Shown in pieces: positions 8,725 to 14,662 of a stretch of 14,784 nucleotides of DNA. Origin of the DNA: an uncultured Chloroflexota bacterium (GTDB lineage Bacteria > Chloroflexota > Chloroflexia > Thermomicrobiales > UBA6265). The DNA lies in the NCBI GenBank assembly GCA_937901745.1, contig CALGSZ010000116.1, positions 1-14,784 of the forward strand. Reading direction: 5' to 3'. The notes under the pieces are model-generated. The model did no database searches. It saw only the letters and a list, made by a program, of their open reading frames with translations, and was not told the DNA's origin. The position numbers and the translations under genes were made by a program. Position 1 is the stretch's first letter. Each line of letters starts with the position of its first letter.

Positions 8725-9804
8725 TCAACTCGCCAACGCCAGGGCCGGATCGGGAACGGTCCGCTGCGGCAGGTCGTAGGGGCCGCTGGTCCCGAGGATC
8801 CCGCTGGCCTCTTCCAGGATCGTCATCCACTGGATGTTGTAGTGGCGGGGGTGCGAGAGCCGCGCACGGTCCTCGAGGTTCAGGCACTCGAGCATCGTCT
8901 CGATTGACTGCAGAGGACCGATGCTCGGCTCGAACCCGAACGTCTCCGCGAACTTGCGGCCGCTGCAGCGGTAGTTGCGAACCAGGCCGTTCGGGGGCGG
9001 CGCCGACTCGAGCGCGACGTCGATCCCGCGCAGCTTCAGGGAGCCGGCGACGAGCATCGCGAGCTGGCGAATCTGGTAGTTCCCCTCGATGACATTGAAG
9101 ACCTGCCCGCGCAGCTTGTCCTCATCGGTCGCGTCGATCGCCCGGATGTGCGCCTCAGCGACATCGTTGACGTCAACCAGCGGCCGCCACATCCAGCCGC
9201 CGCCATGCAGGAAGAGCTTGCCGTGCAGGATCGCGTCTTTGACGAACGTATTGACGACGAGGTCGAAGCGCATCCGCGGGCTGAAGCCATAGACGGTGCC
9301 TTGCCGGAGGATGATGGGGCAGAAGTTCTCGTCTGCCAGCTCCTGGAGCCGCAGCTCTCCCCAGTGCTTCGACGTGGCATAGGCGCCGATCGGCCGGACA
9401 TCGGCCGACTCGTCGAGCGGCGCTGAGTGATCCGAGCCGTCGTAGATCGAGCAGCTCGAGCCGTAGGTCAGACGGCGAACGCCATACTCCTTGCACAGCC
9501 ACCCGAGCCGCTGCGTGGAGACGGCGTTCATCTCCCAGTTGGCGTGGGGGTTGTATTCGGCCGTGGGATCGTTGGAGAGCCCAGCCAGGTGCACGACGGC
9601 GTCGACGCCCTCGAGCAGCTCGCCGGGAAAGGTGCGAACGTCATCGCGGATCAGCTCGAGATCGCCGGACAGCGAGGCGAGGGGTTCGTAGCCCCAGAAG
9701 AAGCGATCCAGCACCTTCACACGGTAGCCCCGCTCCAACAGCTTCGCGGTCAGGACGCTTCCGATGTACCCTCCGCCGCCCGTGACGAGGATCGTCTTGC
9801 TCAC
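8725..9804 (-). CDS. NAD-dependent epimerase/dehydratase (extended SDR, nucleotide-sugar)
   Basis: The product has 359 residues and a GTG start at 9804, chosen because an AAGGGA SD sits 9 nt upstream and the Rossmann strand starts at once (SKTILVTGGGGYIGS). NAD-binding glycines lie at residues 9-15, catalytic-type serines in GSSCSIYDGS at 115-124 and the YATSK pair at Tyr142/Lys146. This is the architecture of extended SDR sugar-nucleotide epimerases and dehydratases (GalE/RfbB-like group). The exact reaction cannot be assigned: the length fits, but the substrate-binding half (RQGTVYGFSPRMRFDLVVNTFV) is not specific enough to name. It begins 3 nt after the RmlC-like stop and ends 2 nt before rfbD. 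It probably makes or modifies a sugar nucleotide for surface glycan synthesis. Confidence 0.9.
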   Translation of the reverse strand: MSKTILVTGGGGYIGSVLTAKLLERGYRVKVLDRFFWGYEPLASLSGDLELIRDDVRTFPGELLEGVDAVVHLAGLSNDPTAEYNPHANWEMNAVSTQRLGWLCKEYGVRRLTYGSSCSIYDGSDHSAPLDESADVRPIGAYATSKHWGELRLQELADENFCPIILRQGTVYGFSPRMRFDLVVNTFVKDAILHGKLFLHGGGWMWRPLVDVNDVAEAHIRAIDATDEDKLRGQVFNVIEGNYQIRQLAMLVAGSLKLRGIDVALESAPPPNGLVRNYRCSGRKFAETFGFEPSIGPLQSIETMLECLNLEDRARLSHPRHYNIQWMTILEEASGILGTSGPYDLPQRTVPDPALALAS

Positions 9805-9807
9805 GTC

Positions 9808-10257
9808 TTACCGTCCCTTCACGTGCCAATCGACGCCAAACGAATCGGGAGGCACTCGCACCTCGTCGGGGTTCTGCCGGTTGTAGACCTCGGAACCAGT
9901 TGAAATCAGCAGCGTTTCGTCCTCCAGCGACATCCAACCGTGGTAGACGCCCGGGGGGACCACCAGGAGGGAGGGGTTGCGCTCGCCAATGACGAACGTC
10001 GCAAGCTCTTCGTAGGTGGGACTATCCGGCCGGTCATCGCGCAGGATGAACTTAGCGGAGCCCTTCGCGATGAAAAACCAGTCCCAGAGTTTTTCGTGTT
10101 TGTGGAACGCCCGAATCGTTCCGCGAGCGGGGTTGCCGACCAGGTAGACCTGGCCAAACTTCGTGAAGTGGGGATCGTTGCAGCGCAGAATCTCGATCAG
10201 AAAGCCTCGGTCATCAACGTGAGCGACGAGCGGAATCAGCTGAACACCCTGGATCAA
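9808..10257 (-). CDS. RmlC-like sugar-nucleotide 3,5-epimerase / cupin
   Basis: The product has 149 residues from a TTG start at 10257. That start gives the family N-terminus (MIQGVQLIPLVAHVDDRGFL), with AAAGGGAG just upstream. The open frame reaches 10746, but that part overlaps the glycosyltransferase and does not resemble RmlC. Family features include DDRGFLIEILR (residues 15-25), RAFHKHEKLWDWFF (49-62, His52/His54 in the position of the catalytic RGxHxQ region) and PPGVYHGWMS (101-110). Classical RmlC is about 180-190 residues, so this is the shorter RmlC-like form, which may act on a sugar other than the rhamnose precursor or serve as an isomerase. It lies 44 nt after the GT2 gene and 3 nt before the epimerase gene. 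Confidence 0.85.
   Translation of the reverse strand: MIQGVQLIPLVAHVDDRGFLIEILRCNDPHFTKFGQVYLVGNPARGTIRAFHKHEKLWDWFFIAKGSAKFILRDDRPDSPTYEELATFVIGERNPSLLVVPPGVYHGWMSLEDETLLISTGSEVYNRQNPDEVRVPPDSFGVDWHVKGR
9814..9819 (-). promoter_or_regulatory. Ribosome binding site for the NAD-dependent epimerase gene
   Basis: AAGGGA on the minus strand lies 9 nt before the GTG at 9804. It is located inside the last codons of the RmlC-like gene, so the two genes are probably translationally coupled. Confidence 0.6.
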
Positions 10258-10261
10258 TGGT

Positions 10262-10269
10262 CTCCCTTT
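10262..10269 (-). promoter_or_regulatory. Ribosome binding site deciding the TTG start of the RmlC-like gene
   Basis: On the minus strand AAAGGGAG is followed by ACCA and then TTG. The spacing is short but acceptable if AAGGG is the core. A GTG at 10308 is an in-frame alternative but has no comparable SD and gives a non-family N-terminus. Confidence 0.55.
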
Positions 10270-10301
10270 CTGTCGGCAAGACTCTGCCGAGAGGCTCCGG
10301 A

Positions 10302-11366
10302 TTACCACAAGACAACTCGCTTGATGAGCGCGTAGTAGAGCGCCAAGAACTGATTGATCACGGTGATGGCCGCCGAGGGCGCGTTGATATCGCCGGCGAG
10401 CTGGCGAACCGGTAGCGCGACCGTGAATCGCTCGAGCAGCGCCCGGTCGTCGAGACGGCGCAACGTTCGCAGGTGCCGGCGACCGGCGCGAACGACCGGC
10501 CACAGGCGGATGATGTCGGCGTACGAGCGAGCCTTCGCCGCGAGATAGGCCGGGCTGCGCCGTCCCGCGTAGATCCAGGAGCACAGCTCGATTACCAACA
10601 GCGGTGGCGTCAGGAGCGCCAGGGTCGGCAGGCGGAACGTGCGCAGCATGACCAGCCAGCGATTGCGTTCGATGTAGAAGAACTTCTGCGGCTTCATGCG
10701 GATGTCGTATTTGTGGAAGACGAGCGAATCGGGGCAGGCAACGCACGCGAATCCACCGAGCCAGGCCCGGAGCGACAGCTCGGTATCTTCGAGATAGGGG
10801 TAGATTGATTCATCGAACGGCCCGAGCTGCTCGAGCACGCGACGCGGAATGAGAAACGCGCAGCCGGAGATCGCGGGCACCCACTCAGCGGTTTGCCAGC
10901 GGTCGCGCGGCTCCCCGAGGCCGCGGCAAGCAGCGAGCAGGCTGAAGTGGATCGTGTTGCCGACCGCGTTGATCGTGTCCGGATCGTCGTACATGCAGAT
11001 GCGCGACGTGACGAGCGCCTGATCGCCGTGGGTCTGGCTCGTCTCGACGAGCGCGCGGACGAATCCGGGGTCCACCCGGGTGTCCGGATTGAGCACGATC
11101 AAGTACTGCCCGCGGGCGTGGCGGAAGCCGAGGTTGTTCGCTGGGGCATAGCCGAGCCGCTCATCGGAGCGGACGACGCGTACCCAAGGATAGTCAGCGG
11201 CGAGCGCGGCTCCGGTGCCATCATCGGAGGCGTTGTCGATGACGATCACCTCCGTTGGCGGGCCATCGAGAGCGGCGAGCGTGGGCAAGCAGTCGCGCAG
11301 ATGATGCAGCTCATTCGTGGCCACGACGATGACGCTGGCCACGGGTGTCGTCTGATCTCCTACCAA
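10302..11366 (-). CDS. Family 2 glycosyltransferase (WbbL-like, surface polysaccharide)
   Basis: The product has about 354 residues from the TTG at 11366, which has AGGGA 9 nt upstream. A TTG at 11396 and a GTG at 11342 are in-frame alternatives, so the start is uncertain. The GT-A fold is clear: SVIVVATNELHHLRDCLPTL (residues 11-30), VIVIDNASDDGTG (40-52), LNPDTR (92-97, the metal-binding DxD-equivalent), GYAPANNLGFRHARG (72-86) and FDESIYPYLEDTELSLR (184-200) with the catalytic ED pair. A hydrophobic segment at about 242-266 and a C-terminal amphipathic tail suggest membrane association at the cytoplasmic face. The pattern is closest to the rhamnosyltransferase-type GT2 enzymes of O-antigen and exopolysaccharide synthesis. 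It is the first gene of the leftward operon that ends in rfbD, which fits rhamnose or deoxysugar transfer; donor and acceptor are inferred. Confidence 0.88.
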   Translation of the reverse strand: MVGDQTTPVASVIVVATNELHHLRDCLPTLAALDGPPTEVIVIDNASDDGTGAALAADYPWVRVVRSDERLGYAPANNLGFRHARGQYLIVLNPDTRVDPGFVRALVETSQTHGDQALVTSRICMYDDPDTINAVGNTIHFSLLAACRGLGEPRDRWQTAEWVPAISGCAFLIPRRVLEQLGPFDESIYPYLEDTELSLRAWLGGFACVACPDSLVFHKYDIRMKPQKFFYIERNRWLVMLRTFRLPTLALLTPPLLVIELCSWIYAGRRSPAYLAAKARSYADIIRLWPVVRAGRRHLRTLRRLDDRALLERFTVALPVRQLAGDINAPSAAITVINQFLALYYALIKRVVLW

Positions 11367-11463
11367 AGCGCACCATCCCTGGAACGGCGAAGACAAGAGG
11401 TGATGCGCAGCAAGAGAACTGCGCCATTCGCCTACCGAATAGCAACTTCCGGAACCAGAATAG

Positions 11464-11493
11464 AGACTAGAGGACGGCCGAACACCCTGTCAA
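11464..11493 (-). promoter_or_regulatory. Possible sigma70 promoter for the glycosyltransferase operon
   Basis: On the minus strand a perfect TTGACA (11493-11488) is followed after 18 nt by TAGTCT (11469-11464), which keeps the important TA---T positions only. Transcription would start near 11457, about 90 nt before the glycosyltransferase start. Just upstream (11510-11548) the GAACTT...ACGTTG pattern occurs twice, and CACGTT/AACGTG arms (11542-11547, 11561-11566) could be an operator. Confidence 0.4.
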
Positions 11494-11635
11494 TTGTACG
11501 TTCATGACCGAACTTGCCTACACGTTGCGAACTTCCAGTGCCACGTTGACAAGCTTGGCAAACGTGTGCTGGGCGAGGAGCGAGGCGGCTCGGCGGGGTC
11601 ACGGGGGAGATCAGCAAGTGTCAGAATCGCTGCCC

Positions 11636-11665
11636 TTGACACAGATTTTGGGGTCGTGGTAGCAT
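11636..11665 (+). promoter_or_regulatory. Sigma70-like promoter of tRNA-Asp
   Basis: A consensus TTGACA at 11636-11641 is followed after 18 nt by TAGCAT at 11660-11665 (4 of 6 to TATAAT). The tRNA begins 12 nt after the -10 element, as expected for a stable RNA promoter with a short 5' leader. Confidence 0.75.
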
Positions 11666-11677
11666 CCTAACCAGCAC

Positions 11678-11754
11678 GGAGGCGTGGTGTAGTGGCCTAA
11701 CATGCAGCCCTGTCAAGGCTGAGATCGCGGGTTCGAATCCCGTCGCTTCCGCCA
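11678..11754 (+). tRNA. tRNA-Asp (GTC anticodon), CCA encoded
   Basis: The full cloverleaf is readable. Acceptor GGAGGCG pairs with CGCTTCC (one G-U). The D-arm is GTGT/ACAT with loop AGTGGCCTA. The anticodon stem CAGCC/GGCTG encloses loop CTGTCAA, anticodon GTC. The T-stem GCGGG/CCCGT encloses TTCGAAT. The discriminator is G73, the aspartate identity base, and CCA is encoded at 11752-11754. It has its own promoter and terminator and stands between the leftward polysaccharide operon and the restriction-like module. Confidence 0.97.
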
Positions 11755-11773
11755 GATAAAGACCCCGAGAGGT

Positions 11774-11795
11774 GGCGCCGAAAGGCGCCGTTTTT
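11774..11795 (+). terminator. Intrinsic terminator of tRNA-Asp
   Basis: A perfect GGCGCC/GGCGCC stem with a GAAA tetraloop is followed by G and TTTTT, then CGTTT. It lies 20 nt after the CCA end. Confidence 0.88.
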
Positions 11796-11821
11796 CGTTT
11801 GCGGCGAATCCTGGCCGAGAA

Positions 11822-11855
11822 ACGGCGGATTGGCCTGTTACGAGCGCTCCGCCGT
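11822..11855. repeat. Inverted repeat ACGGCGGA / TCCGCCGT
   Basis: Perfect 8-bp arms with an 18-nt loop lie between the tRNA terminator and the end of the nuclease gene. A smaller GGCGC/GCGCC hairpin follows at 11890-11903. Neither has an adjacent T-run on either strand. This could be part of a transcript end for the leftward nuclease gene. Confidence 0.35.
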
Positions 11856-11948
11856 CAACACGCGATCACTCCCTTGGCACCCCAGCTTCGGCGCTGAGGC
11901 GCCTGAAATCACCTGACAATGTGCCGGGCAGGCAAAGGGCATTGCGCA

Positions 11949-11999
11949 ACGCTCCCCGTGGCCTCAGCCCGGATGCGTCGTGACCTCATCGGGGAGCGT
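11949..11999. repeat. 10-bp perfect inverted repeat next to the nuclease gene end
   Basis: ACGCTCCCCG (11949-11958) pairs perfectly with CGGGGAGCGT (11990-11999) across a 31-nt loop, 21 nt beyond the stop of the HNH/HEPN gene. A third related arm, CGCTCC at 12009-12014, could pair with GGAGCG (11993-11998) instead, so two structures compete. No U-tract follows on the minus strand. Possible roles are terminator without U-run, mRNA 3' stabiliser or protein site. Confidence 0.4.
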
Positions 12000-12020
12000 A
12001 GGGGCAGGCGCTCCTCCGTC

Positions 12021-13142
12021 TCACTCCTTCGCCAGCACCTGCTTGAACCAGATGATCGCCGCCTCGCCCTCTTTGCGCGTGATCTCATCAACGGTGCGGC
12101 TGTGGCGAATGCCGTTGCGCAAGTTGGCAAGCTGGTCGAATTTCACGACCAGAGCCTCCTTCGTCATGAACCGCGACTCGAAGCGCGGCCATAGGGGTTT
12201 GCTCACGATAATGTCCTGTAGCTCCCGCAGGTCGCAGAATTCGAGCTTGCCGGCTAGCGTCGCGTAGCGTTGCGTGTCGAGCGCGGCGTTCTTGCGCTCG
12301 GCGCTTTGAATGCGGTCCGTCACCTTGTGCGTCACGTGCTGCGGCAGCAGTCCAGCATCCCCTTCCAACGCCTCGTCAATCAGCCGCCTCAGGCCGAGCT
12401 CGACCGCTTCGATCTCCATATCGAGCTCTCGCAGCTGGGGTGGCAAATCGAGGCGCTCTTTGATCAAGAGGCTTTCGATCGCGTCGAGGATCGTCCGGCG
12501 TCGCTCCTCGATGAACTCTTCGAAATCGGCGGGTGTGAAGGGGTCGCGCAGCAGGATGTCGAGCGCTGCCGGGGAAATGTAGTGAGATTCCAATGTGGCG
12601 CGCACCGTGACTTCGCCATTCTGCTCGATCATCCTCGGAAGGTATTCGTTCGGCAGCTTATTGCCGATCACGTTCCGGTTCGTCTCAACCGTGAGCGGGG
12701 TCCTGTTGAGGATCGTATGCACGAGGCTGCCGACGTGCTTGAGCCCCCAGGAAGCCGGCACGATGTGATGGTCGTCCAGGTCGTCGTATGTCGGGATGTT
12801 GCCGGTGATCCAGTCCCTGGCCCCAGCCAGTACGAGCAGGTTGAAGACGCCGTTGTAGATCGACCAGCCTCTTCTTGTTTCTCGCCGCAGATCGAGGCTC
12901 CGAAACCCGTTCTTGAACGTCTGGATCAGCGCCGGCTCGTCCGTCTTACCGTCGATCCACTGAACGACATCCTGATAGTCGCGGGCACTTGTTGACTCGA
13001 CAGAGCCGGAATACCGGTTGGTAAAGACTGAAGCCCAATACCACAGGCGCACTTTCCGCTGCGCGGAGAACCGCTGATCCGCTGGACAGGCGGCAGCGTA
13101 CGCCTGCAGAGCAGCAAAGGCGGGCAGGATCGACTCACTCAT
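12021..13142 (-). CDS. HNH nuclease (DUF1524/GmrSD C-terminal type) with C-terminal HEPN-like domain; second half of a split GmrSD-like protein
   Basis: The product has 373 residues from the ATG at 13142; GTG at 13169 is an alternative. Residues 30-45 (KVRLWYWASVFTNRYS) and the HNH core DDHHIVPASW (123-132) followed by N146 and N155/N157 in LNRTPLTVETNRNVIGNKLP match the DUF1524 nuclease half of GmrD, BrxU and SspE. After a charged, helical stretch (about 205-290), the C-terminus has FDQLANLRNGIRHSRTVDE. R342-N343 and H347 form the Rx4H pattern of HEPN ribonuclease domains, inferred from motif and helical context. There is no SD before the ATG, and the gene overlaps the DUF262 frame by 8 nt (ATGAGTGA). 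Removing one GAGT of a tandem duplication would fuse the frames. It is therefore either a translationally coupled subunit or the 3' part of a frameshifted gene. The likely role is cleavage of invading, probably modified, DNA; no methylase is nearby. Confidence 0.85.
   Translation of the reverse strand: MSESILPAFAALQAYAAACPADQRFSAQRKVRLWYWASVFTNRYSGSVESTSARDYQDVVQWIDGKTDEPALIQTFKNGFRSLDLRRETRRGWSIYNGVFNLLVLAGARDWITGNIPTYDDLDDHHIVPASWGLKHVGSLVHTILNRTPLTVETNRNVIGNKLPNEYLPRMIEQNGEVTVRATLESHYISPAALDILLRDPFTPADFEEFIEERRRTILDAIESLLIKERLDLPPQLRELDMEIEAVELGLRRLIDEALEGDAGLLPQHVTHKVTDRIQSAERKNAALDTQRYATLAGKLEFCDLRELQDIIVSKPLWPRFESRFMTKEALVVKFDQLANLRNGIRHSRTVDEITRKEGEAAIIWFKQVLAKE
13133..13140 (-). repeat. 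Tandem GAGT duplication at the frame junction of the split GmrSD-like gene
   Basis: The minus strand reads CCA TAT GAGT GAGT CGATC. With one GAGT the frame reads Pro-Tyr-Glu-Ser-Ile-Leu-Pro, continuous with the nuclease half. With two copies the first frame ends in TGA. The same bases create the overlap of ATG start and TGA stop. Confidence 0.8.
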
Positions 13143-14268
13143 ATGGAAGAAACCTGGAAGCAACCGCACCGAATTCCTGGGGGTGACTGAGAAGTCGAAT
13201 CGCGTTCTCTAGCGCCGCAACAGCGTCATTCCAAAGTCGCTCAAAGTCCTCCGCATCGCGAACAAGGATCTCCTTGCGCCGCATCCCATCCGGATCGCGA
13301 ACGGGCTTCTCGTGCCCGGGCAAGAGGAAGTAGAGGTGCTTCGGCGTGCAGACCGCCTGCCTCCTGAGCGACATAACTTGCAGGACATAGATGTTCATGT
13401 GTTTCGAGTCGACGAATGCGAGTCGCTCTGCCGCCTCTCGCCACATGTGCTTGAGCTGGAGCCCCTTGGGCTTGAGCAGCGCGTTGATGAGGTCGAAGAT
13501 ATCGAGCCGTACGCCTTTGCTATTGAGCTGGGTGAAAATGTCGCAGACCTTATCGATCGGCAGATCTTCGTCGAGCTCGATATAGGAGATCTGATACTGC
13601 TGCATGAGCTCGGCCATATGCTGCCCGAATGCCCGCGCGTTCATGGCGTGCTGCCGCGCTTCCTCTGCCTCGGCTAGCTGGCTGGACTCCTGTGCCTTAG
13701 CCGCTCGGTTCTGCCAATATTGCTCGTAACCTTGCAGCCAGTTAGGCAGCTCGAATCCACCAGCCCCCATGACGGCGCAAGGGAAAATGTGCTCGGCAAA
13801 CTGTGTTTCCCGATCCGCAAAGAACTTCTCAAGTCGTTCCGAGCTGAAGTCGTACTCGTAGTCGTACACGAACGCTTCATCGTACTGTTCCGTCATGAAG
13901 CGGTCGACCCGCACCCAAAAGAGCGCCCGACCCTTGCGGTTCGGGTATGGCTTTCTTGGCGCGACAAAGGCGTAATGCATCGCGGTCAGGCGCTGCTGGC
14001 CGTCGAGCACGATGCTGTGAGGCCGCGACGTGCCCTCGAAACCGTAAATCGGCTCACACGAGAGGGCGGCAAACGTCTCCTTCTTGCCTCTCCAGAGCAG
14101 CAAGCTGCCAATGTAGTAGTCCAGGAAGATCGACCGTATGAGATCGCGAATATCCCAGGGGTCCCACTCGAACTCGCGTTGGAAGTCGGGGATGACGTAC
14201 CGGCCTTCACGCAACCAACCTATCAGCGTTCCCAGATTGGTGTGATCGGGGTTCTGAGCGCTCTTCAT
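13135..14268 (-). CDS. DUF262 (GmrSD N-terminal type) nucleotide-dependent restriction protein; first half of a split GmrSD-like protein
   Basis: The product has 377 residues from the ATG at 14268 (weak GGGA upstream; ATG 14283 adds five residues). The open frame to 14637 is ignored because it crosses the promoter and repeat and does not look like protein of this family. Key motifs are YVIPDFQREFEW (24-35), SIVLDGQQRLTAMHY (85-99, the DGQQR nucleotide-binding/hydrolysis signature of DUF262 proteins such as GmrS, BrxU and SspE) and FTQLNSKGVRLDIFDLINALL (245-265). A charged Ala/Glu-rich helix lies at about 187-215. The end, FGAVASRFLPYE, is where single-chain homologues continue with a few residues and WYWASVF...RY, which here appear in the other frame. 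The family restricts phage DNA, using NTP hydrolysis to gate a DUF1524 nuclease. The GC content looks lower than in the surrounding genes, hinting at transfer. Confidence 0.86.
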   Translation of the reverse strand: MKSAQNPDHTNLGTLIGWLREGRYVIPDFQREFEWDPWDIRDLIRSIFLDYYIGSLLLWRGKKETFAALSCEPIYGFEGTSRPHSIVLDGQQRLTAMHYAFVAPRKPYPNRKGRALFWVRVDRFMTEQYDEAFVYDYEYDFSSERLEKFFADRETQFAEHIFPCAVMGAGGFELPNWLQGYEQYWQNRAAKAQESSQLAEAEEARQHAMNARAFGQHMAELMQQYQISYIELDEDLPIDKVCDIFTQLNSKGVRLDIFDLINALLKPKGLQLKHMWREAAERLAFVDSKHMNIYVLQVMSLRRQAVCTPKHLYFLLPGHEKPVRDPDGMRRKEILVRDAEDFERLWNDAVAALENAIRLLSHPQEFGAVASRFLPYE

Positions 14269-14345
14269 CGCGAACGATCCCATATGAGGCGCGGGTGTGC
14301 TGGTCACGGCTCCGGCGCCAGCGACCTGCGCGATCCCCGCGAACC

Positions 14346-14381
14346 GGTCATGCGCCGCCAGGCAGAGTCGCTTGATGCGAG
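14346..14381. repeat. 36-nt perfect direct repeat, copy 1
   Basis: Identical to 14418-14453 over 36 nt, beginning GGTCATGCGCC and ending TTGATGCGAG. The flanking bases differ on both sides, which fixes the length. It lies in the leader of the DUF262 gene. Confidence 0.85.
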
Positions 14382-14417
14382 GGTAGCGCAGGCGCGCCTC
14401 CGCCAGCAAGCGCTTGG

Positions 14418-14453
14418 GGTCATGCGCCGCCAGGCAGAGTCGCTTGATGCGAG
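14418..14453. repeat. 36-nt perfect direct repeat, copy 2
   Basis: Second copy; the interval 14382-14417 is also exactly 36 nt. On the minus strand the interval shares CAAGCG and CTGGCGG blocks with the repeat, so it may itself be a diverged unit. A partly similar 16-nt core (CATGCGCC.CC.GGC) recurs at 14471-14486, out of phase. Confidence 0.85.
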
Positions 14454-14588
14454 AGCACGGCCCAATCACGCATGCGCCACCTGGCGCGTAAGCCAACGGC
14501 CGACCCGAAGTCTCGCCAACAACAAGCGACAGGCTCTCTCGGAGGAGAGAGCGCGTCTCAGTGTTGCACTGGCGGTTTGTCGAGCGGG

Positions 14589-14617
14589 ATTCTATGCCGG
14601 AGCCGCGGGACTGTAAA
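14589..14617 (-). promoter_or_regulatory. Sigma70-like promoter for the split GmrSD-like module
   Basis: On the minus strand TTTACA (14617-14612) is followed after exactly 17 nt by TAGAAT (14594-14589); each is 5 of 6 to consensus. Transcription would start near 14582. It points at the DUF262 gene and lies after the CoxG-like stop, so the module probably has its own transcription unit. Confidence 0.65.
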
Positions 14618-14662
14618 CCACGCAAATCGGATCGCACGGTTGGCTTAGATCCTCGAGATCGC

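Larger units (their letters stand above)
14269..14662 (-). other. 394-nt intergenic leader upstream of the DUF262 gene
   Basis: No gene is supported here, although a frame stays open on the minus strand and another on the plus strand. It holds a promoter at 14589-14617, a perfect 8-bp hairpin (GCTCTCTC/GAGAGAGC, 14533-14552, loop GGAG), a GCGCCA/TGGCGC inverted repeat at 14474-14487 and the two 36-nt direct repeats. From the predicted start site, the leader before the DUF262 start would be about 300 nt, which is long for a restriction gene. Confidence 0.6.

Noticed and set aside
8723..8887. 55-residue N-terminal extension of RmlD
   Set aside because: It lies inside the upstream epimerase gene and precedes the Rossmann motif that normally begins the protein.
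10258..10746. N-terminal extension of the RmlC-like frame
   Set aside because: It overlaps the glycosyltransferase coding sequence and does not resemble RmlC; the TTG at 10257 with AAAGGGAG gives the family N-terminus.
11546..11551. Second TTGACA on the plus strand upstream of the tRNA
   Set aside because: No -10-like hexamer at 16-18 nt; the promoter at 11636-11665 is positioned correctly for the tRNA.
14346..14453. CRISPR array
   Set aside because: There are only two repeats and one interval, the interval shares sequence blocks with the repeat, and no cas gene or leader features are in the window. Kept as a direct repeat instead.
14533..14552. GCTCTCTC/GAGAGAGC hairpin as terminator of the CoxG-like gene
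   Set aside because: No T-run follows on the minus strand, and it is downstream of the predicted promoter for the DUF262 gene. More likely a leader structure.
13720..14616. 298-residue plus-strand frame opposite the DUF262 gene
   Set aside because: The antisense strand has strong DUF262 motifs (DGQQRLT, IPDFQREFEW); the plus-strand product has no recognisable family.
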